A DNA stretch of 64,000 bases from an uncultured Sphingomonas sp. (GCF_934560975.1 NZ_CAKTFO010000006.1:1-64000), one strand, 5' to 3'; counted from the stretch's first letter, positions 50,997 through 60,641 are shown. Translations and numbers: made by a program. The notes: generated by a model not told the origin, from the sequence alone.

Positions 50997-51330
50997 AGGC
51001 GGTCGGCCGGTGCTTTCCGCCAGCCCGTCACCCTGCTCGCGATGTCGGCCGGACGATCCTGCCGGAACGTGATCCGCTTTACGACCGCCGCCGCAGGACT
51101 GGCGACGGAACGGCACCGCCCGCTGCGCTGCCGCCTGCCCACAACAGGCCGCTGCCAGTCACAAGGAACTTCTGCGATCCGTCCGGATCACGCGGGAACT
51201 GGTGGATTGACGGTCAGGTGGCACCGGCACGCGGTCGAGCCGCGGATCTCGCTCCGTGGCGTTGCGTTCCGGCAGCTGCCCGGCTGGCCGCTCGGTCGGG
51301 CGGCAATGGCGCGATGGATGTTCGGCCGGT
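50997..51330. other. 334-base intergenic stretch, no gene seen
   Basis: No reading frame here has a believable start or recognisable protein. It is GC-rich and may contain the promoter of the following transporter; no clear promoter word, hairpin or repeat was found. Confidence 0.4.
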
Positions 51331-52287
51331 ATGTCCGCCATCATGGCCATCTCTCCCCAAGCCCTCTCCGACCAGCGTTCATCGCGTATTCCGATCCCGC
51401 ACCTGTTGCTGGCGCTGGCCGTGGTGACCATCTGGGGCACGAATTTCGTGGTGATCCGGATCGCGCTGGATCATTTGCCGCCACTGCTGTTCGCAACATT
51501 GCGCTTTACCTTTGCGCTGCTGCCTGCGGTGCTGTTCGTGCCTCGGCCGCAGGTCGGGTGGAGGCCGCTGGCTGGTTACGGCATGCTGATCGGCGCCGGC
51601 CAGTTCGGTCTGCTCTACATGGCGATGAACGGCCATATCTCACCCGGTCTCGCCTCTTTGGTCGTGCAATCGCAGGTGTTCTTCACGATCGGCCTCGCCA
51701 TGTGGCTGAGCGGGGAACGCGTGCGGCCGTTCCAGCTGGCCTCGCTCGTGCTCGCCACCGCCGGCATCACCCTTATCGTCGCGCATGGCGGCGGCAGTGC
51801 GACCCCGCTCGGGCTGGTCATGGTGTTGTCGGCCGCCATGAGTTGGGCGGCAGGCAATCAGATCGCGCGCGCGATCGGGGTGACCAACATGTTCGGTTTC
51901 GTGGTGTGGGCGAGCCTGTTCTCCGTGCCCCCCTTGCTGCTCGGCTCGCTGGTGTTGGAGGGGCCATCCGCGATCGTCATCGGCCTCAAGGCGGCCACGG
52001 CCGGAACGTGGGCGGCGGTTCTTTGGCAATCGGCCGGCAATACGCTGTTCGGCTATGCCGCGTGGGGCTGGCTGTTGGCGCGGCATCCGGCCGCAGCGAT
52101 CACGCCAACCGCGATGCTGGTCCCGGTGTTCGGCATGGGTGCCTCTGCGCTGTTGCTGGGCGAGGCGCTGCCAGGCTGGAAAATCGGCGCGGCGTCACTC
52201 GTGATCGGCGGGCTTGCCATAAACCTGTTCTGGCCCATGGCGAGCAGATTGCCCGGCTTTCCCTGGCGGCGCGGAGCAGGCGATTGA
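51331..52287 (+). CDS. EamA-family (DMT superfamily) transporter
   Basis: About 318 residues with ten hydrophobic segments in two EamA halves. The first contains LALAVVTIWGTNFVVIRIALDHLPPLLFATLRFTFALLPAVLFV, and the second has LGLVMVLSAAMSWAAGNQIAR and ITPTAMLVPVFGMGASALLLGEAL; both are signature EamA regions. It probably exports amino acids or small metabolites. ATG at 51331 or 51343 is possible. It is monocistronic. Confidence 0.9.
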   Translation: MSAIMAISPQALSDQRSSRIPIPHLLLALAVVTIWGTNFVVIRIALDHLPPLLFATLRFTFALLPAVLFVPRPQVGWRPLAGYGMLIGAGQFGLLYMAMNGHISPGLASLVVQSQVFFTIGLAMWLSGERVRPFQLASLVLATAGITLIVAHGGGSATPLGLVMVLSAAMSWAAGNQIARAIGVTNMFGFVVWASLFSVPPLLLGSLVLEGPSAIVIGLKAATAGTWAAVLWQSAGNTLFGYAAWGWLLARHPAAAITPTAMLVPVFGMGASALLLGEALPGWKIGAASLVIGGLAINLFWPMASRLPGFPWRRGAGD

Positions 52288-52364
52288 CCGGATCGCGTGG
52301 GGATCGCGCAGATCGCTAGCCGCCTGGATCGCTCAATCGATCAGGCGAGCCCAACGGCAGGGGC

Positions 52365-54416
52365 TCACTTCGGCATGCCCGACAGCCCACTCGCCTGCCG
52401 CAGCGCCGCGCCATCAAGGCGGTAGCCGTCGAGGAACACCGTCTCCACATGGCGGAGGGCGCCCAGGTCGCGCGAGACGTCGCCGTCGACCAGGATGATG
52501 TCCGCCGCCTTGCCGCGCTCGATCGAGCCGGTGCGGTCGTCCATGCCGGTCAGGCGCGCCGGCACGATGGTCGCGGTCTGCAGCGCCTCCGCATTGCTGA
52601 GCCCGGCCTGCTGGTAGAGCTCCAGTTCGCGCACCAGCTCCAGCCCGTCACCGTCGGTTCCGGCGACGATCGGCACGCCGGCCTGGTGCAGCCGCCCGAC
52701 CAGGCCGACCATCTTGGAAAAGCTCTTCCGAAAATCGTCGCGCGTGAGCCCGGCGAACAGCGGATAGCCGGCGATCTTCCAGCTGCGCGCGACCGCCGGC
52801 GGGGCGATGTCCATGAACGGCGCATATTCGGGGAGGACGGCACTGCCGTCCGACGTCATCAGCGGCTCGAACACGGTAAGCGTGGGGTCGATGATCGTGT
52901 GCCGCTTGGCGAGTTCGGAATAGAATGCCGTCATCGCCGGCGAATCCAGGTCCACATCCTTGCCGTATCGGGCCGGCCCTTCCAGCCGCGCCGCGGTGTT
53001 GGCCTTGTCGACCACGCCCTGCGGCATCGCCTGCATCATGATAAAGTTGATGTGCGTGACCTCATCGTAGCCGGCGCGCACGGCGTCGAGCGGGCGCATG
53101 CCCGCGGGCACGTGGCCATGCACGTGCAGGCCCAGCTTGTGCGCTTCGGCAGCGCCGGGTGAGATCCACGCCGGGTTCATGGACGTGTAGAACTTGACGC
53201 CCCACAGGCCTGCCGCCTTGATCTTGTCCACTGCGGCGACCGTGTCGGCCGCCGACGACACGGTGAGCGCGCCTTGCGCCGCAAGCGGGTCCTTGCGATC
53301 GATAATGACGGACACCTTTCCGTCGGGCGCGATCAGGTCGCCGGCGGCGCGCCGTTTGAGAATGCTCAGCGTTTCAACGATTTCCGAGCCGGGGCTGCGA
53401 TAATTGGTCATGCCCGTGGCGACGTTCTGGAGCAGGTTCCAGTCGTCGCCACCGACGTGGCGGTGCGCATCCCACAGGCCGGGCAGCAACGTCTTGCCGC
53501 GCCCATCGATCGTGGTGGCGCCGGTCGGTGCCTTGATCGACCCGCTGGCCGCCACCGAAACCACCTTGCCATCGGCGATCAGCACGCTGCGATCGGGCAG
53601 GTAGCGGCCGGCGATGGAATCGAACATCAGCACATGGTCGACCAAGGTCGGCGTGCGGTTCGCGGCACGGAGGAAGCGGTGCGCGACGCCGCGCACCATG
53701 TCGGCCGTCGCCGCGTCCTGGATCTCCTTCAGCTTGGGGCCATTGCGCTCGAACCCTTCCGGCAGCAGCGACAGACTGCCCGCCGTGCCGAAGAACCGAT
53801 CATGCTCGTCCAGCCACACCGGCTGGGGCGAAAAGCTGGTCCCGGTGACGAAAGCGAGCTTCACCGTCCTAGTGCCGTCCGGGCCCTCGATCCGCAGCGG
53901 TCGCCCGATGGCGATGCTGGCGTGGCCCATCGGCAGCAGGTCGATCCCCGTGCTGCCCGCCGCAACCAGGGCATTGACGTCGTGCTCGTTGGCAAGCCAC
54001 GGGCCACCATAGGGATAGTATCTTCTGGCGCCCAACGGAGCGGACCCGGAATCGATCGCTGTCTTCCAGCTGGCGATGCCGTGCGCATCCACGCTGAAGT
54101 TTTCGGTCGCGTCGCCGGAGTCGGTATAGCCGCGAACCGCGATTGCGGTAGGCCGTCCATCCTTGCCGATCGTCACAAGCTCGTCGGTTTCGGTTACCCA
54201 GCCGCGCAGCGACATCGACATGCGATAGGCGGTGCCGTCGCCCGTCGGCCACGACCAGACGTCGCCATGCTTCCCGGCCATCGAACTGATCGTGTAATGG
54301 CGCGCGCCGGCGGGTGGCGACATCAACTGTGCCTTGGTTGCCGGTTCGGCGGCCGGCAGCGGAGCGGTCGCCAGCGTCGTGGCTGCAAGCAGCAAGGCAA
54401 GGTTGCGACGGCGCAT
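52365..54416 (-). CDS. Exported amidohydrolase with long N-terminal extension
   Basis: About 683 residues. A signal peptide (MRRRNLALLLAATTLATAPLPAA) is followed by about 270 residues without a recognised domain, rich in beta-type and tyrosine/glycine segments. The amidohydrolase domain begins near 275 (TPTLVDHVLMFDSIAGRYL); its metal-binding motif is DAHRH (316-320), with VHGHV, VTHINF and AGTDGDG later and the C-terminal TGMDDRTGSIERGKAADIILVDGD. The substrate is unknown (peptidase- or imidazolonepropionase-like members exist). The start ATG has GGGGGAAG upstream. Confidence 0.88.
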   Translation of the reverse strand: MRRRNLALLLAATTLATAPLPAAEPATKAQLMSPPAGARHYTISSMAGKHGDVWSWPTGDGTAYRMSMSLRGWVTETDELVTIGKDGRPTAIAVRGYTDSGDATENFSVDAHGIASWKTAIDSGSAPLGARRYYPYGGPWLANEHDVNALVAAGSTGIDLLPMGHASIAIGRPLRIEGPDGTRTVKLAFVTGTSFSPQPVWLDEHDRFFGTAGSLSLLPEGFERNGPKLKEIQDAATADMVRGVAHRFLRAANRTPTLVDHVLMFDSIAGRYLPDRSVLIADGKVVSVAASGSIKAPTGATTIDGRGKTLLPGLWDAHRHVGGDDWNLLQNVATGMTNYRSPGSEIVETLSILKRRAAGDLIAPDGKVSVIIDRKDPLAAQGALTVSSAADTVAAVDKIKAAGLWGVKFYTSMNPAWISPGAAEAHKLGLHVHGHVPAGMRPLDAVRAGYDEVTHINFIMMQAMPQGVVDKANTAARLEGPARYGKDVDLDSPAMTAFYSELAKRHTIIDPTLTVFEPLMTSDGSAVLPEYAPFMDIAPPAVARSWKIAGYPLFAGLTRDDFRKSFSKMVGLVGRLHQAGVPIVAGTDGDGLELVRELELYQQAGLSNAEALQTATIVPARLTGMDDRTGSIERGKAADIILVDGDVSRDLGALRHVETVFLDGYRLDGAALRQASGLSGMPK

Positions 54417-54556
54417 GACGAACTTCCCCCAAATCAGAGCGGGCAGCTTGGCAAATCGTCCTGGATCACGCAACGGCGCCCGGGCTTTTGCGGAGAGGGA
54501 TCCACATCGCGCCGTTGATGCCGGATACCGGCCCCGATGTTTCTGCCTCGGGCCGG

Positions 54557-55405
54557 TCAGTCTCGATCGCCGCCGAGTTCCTGCCTGACCTGAGCGTGGG
54601 CGAGCAGTGCGAACAGACCGGTGCCGCCGATGATGTTGCCGATCAGAGCGGGAAGGATGATGCCGGTCAGGGCATGGCCGAACGACGTTTCCCCGGCCAA
54701 TGCCAGAAGCCATGCCTCGCCGGATCCCGCCACCACGTGGGCGAAACCACCCACGGCGATGAAGTAGGTGAAGAGGAACACGACCCAGAATTCCTGCCCG
54801 CGCGCGGACGGGAGCGCCCAGGGGACGGCGGCGATCAGGAAGCCCGCAGGGATGCCCAGCTTGAGCGTTTCCAGCCAGCTGTGATCGAGCAGCTTTCGCG
54901 AAATCTCCAGCATGGCTGCGTGATGCTGCGCGGAGGTGATCAGTTCATATCCGTTCAGGAATGCGATAAACAACGTGCCGAGGAGATTGGCGCCGAGCAC
55001 GATTGCCCAGAATCGGAGCAATCGCCCGACATTGCCGAAACTGGGATGCGTGGCGACCGGGATGACGGCGGACAGCGTGCTCTCCGTGAAGAGCTGCAAT
55101 CGTCCCAGGATGACGATCAGAAAGCCGAGCGTATAGCCGAAGCTCGCCACCAACGGGCTCCATGACGCGTTCGGCAGCATCTCCTCCAGAAGACTTTGCC
55201 CTAGCAAGGATGCGCTGATGGCGACGCCTCCGGCTAGTCCCGACCAGATGAGCGAGATGGTGGGACGCTCCATCTCCTCGTCGCCATGCCGGCGAATGAC
55301 TTCGTGGATGACGCGGGCGCTGGCGGACTCCCGCTCGTCGACCGCCTCCCGCTCTTTGTGGCTCAGCTCGATGTCCTGCTCACGTTCCTGCAGTTCGTCC
55401 GACAT
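54557..55405 (-). CDS. Formate/nitrite transporter (FNT) family channel
   Basis: About 282 residues. A charged leader of 50 residues (QEREQDIELSHKEREAVDE) precedes six hydrophobic segments. The FNT pattern is seen in LIWSGLAGGVAISASLLGQ, RFWAIVLGANLLGTL, KLGIPAGFLIAAVPWAL, GGFAHVVAGSGEAWL and PALIGNIIGGTGLFALLAHAQ. It belongs to the YfdC-like branch, whose substrates are not known. The start at 55405 gives MSDELQE. It reads away from the permease gene upstream of it in the same direction. Confidence 0.88.
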   Translation of the reverse strand: MSDELQEREQDIELSHKEREAVDERESASARVIHEVIRRHGDEEMERPTISLIWSGLAGGVAISASLLGQSLLEEMLPNASWSPLVASFGYTLGFLIVILGRLQLFTESTLSAVIPVATHPSFGNVGRLLRFWAIVLGANLLGTLFIAFLNGYELITSAQHHAAMLEISRKLLDHSWLETLKLGIPAGFLIAAVPWALPSARGQEFWVVFLFTYFIAVGGFAHVVAGSGEAWLLALAGETSFGHALTGIILPALIGNIIGGTGLFALLAHAQVRQELGGDRD

Positions 55406-55545
55406 GATCCGCTGGGATTTCCTAAGATGTTGATCCGTCCCCAACGTCCAAGGCGGGATCAGGACGCATGCCCTGCCACTTGTTGCGGCAGGCCGGCTCT
55501 ATCCGCACGGTGCTCCCCGATATGAACGGGCGCCTGCGCGTGGAG

Positions 55546-57414
55546 CTATGCGGCGCGCCTGTCCGACACGTCCTCCTCCACGATCGCGCTCATCGCCGCT
55601 GCGAGCGAGCCGACGTAGCGGTCCGAGCCGATCGCCCGCTGGATCGCCGCGTCGCTCAACGCTGCCTCGCCCTGGGGCCACAATCCCACCACGACCCGCG
55701 CCGACGGTGCCCGCGTCCGTAAACGCTTGATCAGGTAGCGCAGCTGGGCCGGCGATCCGGTCAGTTCGAGGTAGGAGATGACGATCACGGCAACGCCGTC
55801 CAGATCGAGGGCGCCGATCGCCTCGCGCGACGTTGCGGCATTGCCGATGGTGCGGACCGCCAGTCCTCGCGCCGTCAGCAGCTGGGCGAGCATCGTCGTC
55901 ACAGCCTCGTCAAACGGGCCGTGTCCGGCAACGCAGGCGATCCGGCCGGCCGAAGCGTCTGCCATGGCAGGCGGCACCTGATCCCCCAATTCGTCGATCA
56001 CGGCCCGCATCGTGCGCGTCATTTCCATTTCGCGATCGCGGTTTATGGTGCCGCGCGCCCGATCCTCCACCGCCAGCTTCAATCCGGCCAGCACCACCTC
56101 GTCATAATAAGCGACGAGTGGTTGCTGGGCGAGCAGTGCCTCGGCCTGCGCCAGCGCCTCGTCAGGGTTATTTGCCAGGATGCGCTGGTAGAAGCTCTCC
56201 ACGGGGGTCAGCGCCGGCCGGTCGCCCAACAGCACGTCGAAGAATTCCAGGCTCTTAACATGCCGGCCCATCACCACCAGGATCAAGGTCAGAGGGGTCG
56301 ACATGATCAGCCCGATCGGTCCCCACAGCCATGTCCAGAAGATCGCCGACACGATTACCGACACCGGCGACAGCCCGGTCGAATGGCCATACAACAACGG
56401 CTCGACCACATACCCGGTGAGCGGTTCCACGATCACGAACAGCACCACGACCTCAATCGCCATGGTCCAGCCCGGGTCGACCGCCGCCGCCAGCGCCGCG
56501 GGGGCCACAGCCGCGAGCAGGGAGCCGACATAGGGCACGAAGCGGAGCAGTCCCGCCATCACACCCCACATGGCGGGCGACGGCACCCCGATCATCCACA
56601 GCCCCAGGCCGATCACAACGCCGAAGCAGGTGTTCACCGCCAGCTGGCTGAGGAAATAGCGGCTGAGCCGGCGTCCGGCATCGTCCATCGCCAGCGTCGT
56701 TCGGTGAAGATCGTTGGACCCGAACAGCCTGATGAAACGGTCGCGCAGATCCTCCTTCTGCAACAGGATGAAGATCGCGACGATCAGCACGATGACGGTC
56801 GTCTCCAGCGGCCCCAGCACCGGCGCCAGCACGGTGCTGGCGATGGTGAAGGGCGAGGTCTGCTCCTGGACGACGCGGACGGGCACCGGGCGCGGTTCGG
56901 CCAGTGTGGCCGACAGCGTACCTGCGGGCGCGGGTCTGCCGGCTCTGGGTTCGGGGCGCAGTCCGCCCAGGTCACGGGTGATGGACGCCAGCCTGCCGGT
57001 GGCGAACGCCTGCACGCTCCGCACCTTTGTTTCCACCGTTTGGGCATATTGAGGGGCGTTGGTGGCGAGCGTCGCGGCTTGGCTGCCGAGCAGCGTTCCC
57101 ACGCCGCCGAGCAGCGCCAGTGCGGCCAGGACCGCGATCAGCACGGCCGGGGCGCGCCACAGGCGGAGGCGCTGCAACATGGTGACCAGCGGCGACAGGA
57201 CGAACGACAGCATCACCGCCAGGGTGATGGGGATAAGCACGTCCTGACCGAAATAAAGGGCGGCAACCACCAACGTCCCCACCACGATCGCCAGCAAGCT
57301 CTTGAGTTCGGGCGCGGACGCGGACCGTACCTGGGCGGCACCGCTGCTGGTCGGCGGCGCGTCGCCTCCGGTCAGGGCATCCTTGTAGCCGGCAACGTCG
57401 GTGGGATCTGTCAT
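55546..57414 (-). CDS. AI-2E/PerM-type permease fused to a C-terminal B12-binding-like domain
   Basis: About 622 residues from the ATG at 57414. The N-terminal 400 residues match the AI-2E family: LLAIVVGTLVVAALYFGQDVLIPITLAVMLSFVLSPLV, LLRFVPYVGSLLAAVAPAAL and GLSPVSVIVSAIFWTWLWGPIGLIMSTPL. Members move small molecules or ions. The C-terminal 220 residues start with an alpha-helical part (ILANNPDEALAQAEALL) and then RIACVAGHGPFDEAVTTMLAQLL..AVIVISYLELTGS..RVVVGLWPQGEAAL, which looks like a Rossmann-type B12-binding-like fold; the DxHxxG cobalamin motif is not seen. Confidence 0.87.
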   Translation of the reverse strand: MTDPTDVAGYKDALTGGDAPPTSSGAAQVRSASAPELKSLLAIVVGTLVVAALYFGQDVLIPITLAVMLSFVLSPLVTMLQRLRLWRAPAVLIAVLAALALLGGVGTLLGSQAATLATNAPQYAQTVETKVRSVQAFATGRLASITRDLGGLRPEPRAGRPAPAGTLSATLAEPRPVPVRVVQEQTSPFTIASTVLAPVLGPLETTVIVLIVAIFILLQKEDLRDRFIRLFGSNDLHRTTLAMDDAGRRLSRYFLSQLAVNTCFGVVIGLGLWMIGVPSPAMWGVMAGLLRFVPYVGSLLAAVAPAALAAAVDPGWTMAIEVVVLFVIVEPLTGYVVEPLLYGHSTGLSPVSVIVSAIFWTWLWGPIGLIMSTPLTLILVVMGRHVKSLEFFDVLLGDRPALTPVESFYQRILANNPDEALAQAEALLAQQPLVAYYDEVVLAGLKLAVEDRARGTINRDREMEMTRTMRAVIDELGDQVPPAMADASAGRIACVAGHGPFDEAVTTMLAQLLTARGLAVRTIGNAATSREAIGALDLDGVAVIVISYLELTGSPAQLRYLIKRLRTRAPSARVVVGLWPQGEAALSDAAIQRAIGSDRYVGSLAAAMSAIVEEDVSDRRAA

Positions 57415-57577
57415 GCCCGCTACTACTATCGACGCACAATATATGGCCCGACAAAATCTCGACCTGATTGTCAGCCCTGTCGGCGCCCCGAGTGCGCCTG
57501 CGATCGTGATGCGTCCTGGTGCATCCATCCAGCTACGCGCTGCGTTAACCATCAGAGGTGCAAAAACGGAGCATGGG

Positions 57578-57844
57578 ATGGGTAGCGACCTAAGCGGGCC
57601 GGCCGACGTTTGTGGTAGCCGCAATCGACGGGCTTGGGCGATCATGTGCAGCCTGATGGTACTGGCCGGGTGCAGCAACGATCCGGCAGTTCAGCATACC
57701 AACGATGCGACCACGGCAATCCTCAACGACATCGCCGACAATACCGGCGAGCGCGACGGCCAGGAGGAAACGGTCGCGCCGATGGATGCCGATGGGGTGG
57801 GCCAGAGTATGCGCGCCGCGTCGACCAAAGCCCCGCCTCGCTGA
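57578..57844 (+). CDS. Small putative lipoprotein
   Basis: About 88 residues from the ATG at 57578 (GGAG six bases upstream). An unusually long polar leader precedes WAIMCSLMVLAGC, a likely lipobox (LAGC); a start at 57644 would give a more ordinary signal. The mature part is acidic (NDATTAILNDIADNTGERDGQEE). A TTAACCAT word lies at 57545-57552. Function unknown; the gene is less certain than its neighbour. Confidence 0.45.
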   Translation: MGSDLSGPADVCGSRNRRAWAIMCSLMVLAGCSNDPAVQHTNDATTAILNDIADNTGERDGQEETVAPMDADGVGQSMRAASTKAPPR

Positions 57845-58058
57845 GGCTGTAGGGCTATGCCGTTGGGCAGGCGTGGCGGTTGGCCTTGCCTGCCTTTGAA
57901 GCACCGCACGATCGGCGGCGGAATGGAGGATTTCGACGTCGAGAGACCTCGGCAGCACTGCATCGAGACACGCGTCACGGAACAAAGCCCGCCCCTGTTT
58001 ATTGCTGACCCAACTGGCGAAACCGATTTTCGCTGGTCCATGACAGGGGCAAGACACC

Positions 58059-58328
58059 ATGAAAAAGATGCTTGGGTTCAGCGCTGCGGCTGCGCTGTTG
58101 GCGCTTTCGGCCTGCAACAACAGCCCGCGTGAGCAGGCGGCGGACAATATCGAGGCGAATGCGGAAAGCGTTGCCGACAATCTGGAAGATGCGGCCGACA
58201 ACGCGTCCACCGAAGCCGGCGAAGATCGTCTGGAAAACCAGGCCGACGCAACTCGCGAACTGGGCGACAAGAAGGCAGAAGATATGCGCACCCATGACGC
58301 GGACACCAACCTGTCCAACGGCATCTGA
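58059..58328 (+). CDS. Small acidic helical lipoprotein
   Basis: An 89-residue protein with lipobox LSAC in MKKMLGFSAAAALLALSAC. The mature 71 residues are rich in alanine, aspartate, glutamate and asparagine in heptad-like order (AADNIEANAESVADNLEDAADNAS), suggesting an amphipathic or coiled helix. No named family. It may bind the envelope or respond to stress; that is inference. A second frame overlaps the same bases but lacks a lipobox. Confidence 0.8.
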   Translation: MKKMLGFSAAAALLALSACNNSPREQAADNIEANAESVADNLEDAADNASTEAGEDRLENQADATRELGDKKAEDMRTHDADTNLSNGI

Positions 58329-58618
58329 CGCCTGACGGTTAATCGTCCAAGGAACATGCGGGACGGGGCAGGGGCTGTCAGCCTGCTTGGACGGGCAAGG
58401 TCGACCACCCGTCCCGCTACGTCAACGACCCGCCAGCACCACTCTTAGCCCTCCGGGCGACAGGGCAGGGCGCGCCGCCGCCGTCATCGGTGCGCCGGGC
58501 TCATGGCGTGCGGCAGTGCCGCCGGACCATTTCAACAAAATAAGCGCCGCTGCCACGCCGGTGTCGGGAGCAGGCGAGCATCCAAAGCATTATTGCGCTG
58601 TAACCAAGGGGATTTCGC

Positions 58619-59482
58619 ATGAAACTCGCCTGGAGCGGCGTGGCGCTGCTGGCAGCCATTTGCCCGGCAGCAGCGCAGGACATACCGACGATCGATACGG
58701 AGGATGCCTCGCTCGGCTCCGCATCGGTGGGCGATGGAGGCTTCCACCCGGTGCTGGCCGCCGATCTGCGCAATGGCGACTTTGCACGCGGCGCATATGA
58801 CGACGATGATGCCGACCTCGATCGCCTGCCGCTGCATCTTCAACTCGGCTTCGCCTGGGATCTGCGCCGCAATGCAGAGGGGAAGGCGGACACGTTTCTG
58901 CTGTTCACCAGCTCCAACGGCTTTCACGCCCCGGTCCGTGACGAGCGCACGGCCCCGCGCGCCTGGTATGAAAGCAACAATGCGCTCGCGCTTGTCACCT
59001 CGCTGACCAAGGACCTGCGGGCGGGACTCGCCTACACCATCAAGACCAGCCCCAACGGCGTATCCGCCACCACGCACGAACTGAGCCTGACCACGGTCGC
59101 GGCGGGCAAGACCGGCTTGGGCGCACTGCAACCCGGTGTGGCGATCACTTGGCGTCCGCAAGGGGGCGGCGGCCTCTTCACGCAGTTGAGTGTCGAACCG
59201 TCCATTGCCCTGAGTCCTCGGGAAGACAGCCCCGAACTGAGCTTTCCCGCCCGGATCGGCGTCGGTTGGAGCGGTTTCTACCAAGCCGGCAGCGCGAACC
59301 GCACCTATGGCAGCATGGGTGCGGCTTATTCGCATCCGTTCTCGGCCGGCGGCGCAAAGTGGCGGCTGCGCGCAGAGATGCTCGCCATCGTCCGCGACAC
59401 GGCGCTGCGCCGGCTTGGCGATGCGGGTACGAGCCATATGGTCGTGCCGCTCGCAACCTTGAGCCTGCAACTGGCCTATTGA
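58619..59482 (+). CDS. Putative outer-membrane beta-barrel protein
   Basis: A 287-residue protein with a signal peptide (MKLAWSGVALLAAICPAAAQ), an aspartate-rich stretch (YDDDDADLDR), and alternating hydrophobic/polar strands ending with an aromatic residue (LATLSLQLAY), as outer-membrane barrels do. AAGGGG lies before the ATG. It resembles small unknown outer-membrane proteins of Sphingomonas; no named family recognised. It is upstream of the flavoprotein gene by 150 bases. Confidence 0.65.
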   Translation: MKLAWSGVALLAAICPAAAQDIPTIDTEDASLGSASVGDGGFHPVLAADLRNGDFARGAYDDDDADLDRLPLHLQLGFAWDLRRNAEGKADTFLLFTSSNGFHAPVRDERTAPRAWYESNNALALVTSLTKDLRAGLAYTIKTSPNGVSATTHELSLTTVAAGKTGLGALQPGVAITWRPQGGGGLFTQLSVEPSIALSPREDSPELSFPARIGVGWSGFYQAGSANRTYGSMGAAYSHPFSAGGAKWRLRAEMLAIVRDTALRRLGDAGTSHMVVPLATLSLQLAY

Positions 59483-59632
59483 TGCGTTGGCACCCGCGGG
59501 TTGATGCGTCGACATCCGCGGGAAGGTGCCGTGGCGGCATGCGCCCGATTGTCCTGATCCGCTTCACTTCGGACGATGGCTCCAGTTGGTCGTCAAGGCG
59601 TTCGGTCTTCTGAACGAAGGGGGGAGTGGCGC

Positions 59633-60571
59633 ATGCTGGACTGTCTGGTGATCGGTGCCGGTCCGGCGGGGCTGACGGCAGCGATCTATCTCGCACGGTT
59701 CCATTTGCGGATCGAAGTGGTCGACGCTGGCGAGAGTCGCGCGGCCCTGATCCCGCGAACGCATAATCATGCCGGATACCCGGGCGGCATAGCGGGCACG
59801 GCATTGCTTGCGCTCATGCGCGAGCAGGCTGCCGAGTTCGGTGTGCAGGTCCGTCACGGAACGGTTGAGCGGCTGGAGCGGACCGACGCAGGCTTTCGCG
59901 CCGTGATCGGCAGCGACGTGGTGGCGGCCCGCAGCGTCCTGCTCGCCACCGGGGTCGTCAACCATCGGCCGAGGATGGACGATGCGGATCACGATGCGGC
60001 GCTCGCCCGCGGGCTCCTTCGCTATTGTCCGATCTGCGACGGCTTCGAGGTGACCGACAAGCACGTCGCCGTGATCGGCTCGCGGACGCATGGCTACAAG
60101 GAGGCGGTGTTCCTGCGGATGTACACCGCCGACGTTACGCTGATCGCACCCGATGACATGCTCGAACTGTCGGGAAGCGAGCGCGACCGGCTCGCGGACC
60201 TCAACGTCGCCATGTATGATGGGCCGTGCAGCGCGCTGGAACTGCGCGGCGACAAGATCGCGGTGAAGGTGCCCGGCAAGACGCTGCTGTTCGACAGTGT
60301 CTATCCCGCGCTCGGCTCCCGGATACGGTCGGAATGTGCGATCGGGATGGGCGCCGAGGGAACCGATGAGGGTTGCCTCGTCATCGACGATCACCAGCGC
60401 ACGACGATCCCTGGCCTCTACGCCGCCGGCGATGTTGCAAAGGGGCTCGACCAGATCAGCCACGCAATGGGCGAAGCGGCCGTTGCGGCGACTACGATCA
60501 GAAACGACCTTGCCGAGATCACGCCGCTGGTCCGCAAACGCGTCCACTTGGCACAGGCAATGGCGGATTGA
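59633..60571 (+). CDS. Thioredoxin-reductase-like FAD oxidoreductase
   Basis: About 312 residues. The FAD-binding [20 protein letters not shown] is perfect; the active-site dithiol is CPICDGFE (C132, C135), where thioredoxin reductases have CATCDG. The C-terminal [26 protein letters not shown] matches the FAD-contact region. The second nucleotide-binding motif is degenerate: [14 protein letters not shown] instead of the GGGDSAxEEA form, so NADPH binding may differ. No thioredoxin gene lies nearby. It is convergent with the second TonB receptor. Confidence 0.85.
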   Translation: MLDCLVIGAGPAGLTAAIYLARFHLRIEVVDAGESRAALIPRTHNHAGYPGGIAGTALLALMREQAAEFGVQVRHGTVERLERTDAGFRAVIGSDVVAARSVLLATGVVNHRPRMDDADHDAALARGLLRYCPICDGFEVTDKHVAVIGSRTHGYKEAVFLRMYTADVTLIAPDDMLELSGSERDRLADLNVAMYDGPCSALELRGDKIAVKVPGKTLLFDSVYPALGSRIRSECAIGMGAEGTDEGCLVIDDHQRTTIPGLYAAGDVAKGLDQISHAMGEAAVAATTIRNDLAEITPLVRKRVHLAQAMAD

Positions 60572-60583
60572 TCGCCGCCCAAG

Positions 60584-60617
60584 AAAAAAGCTCCCGGCCG
60601 GGGAACGGCCGGGAGCT
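60584..60617 (-). terminator. Intrinsic terminator of the second TonB receptor gene
   Basis: On the minus strand AGCTCCCGGCC pairs with GGCCGGGAGCT over GTTCCCC-like loop bases, followed by TTTTTTC. It lies 25 bases after the receptor stop. Read the other way it could also end the flavoprotein transcript. Confidence 0.85.
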
Positions 60618-60641
60618 CAGGGGGAGTGAAAGGGCTTCCGG

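Noticed and set aside
57900..58058. EcfG-type (GGAAC-N16/17-CGTT) stress promoter before the small lipoprotein
   Set aside because: GGAAC occurs at about 57979 but no CGTT follows at the needed spacing.
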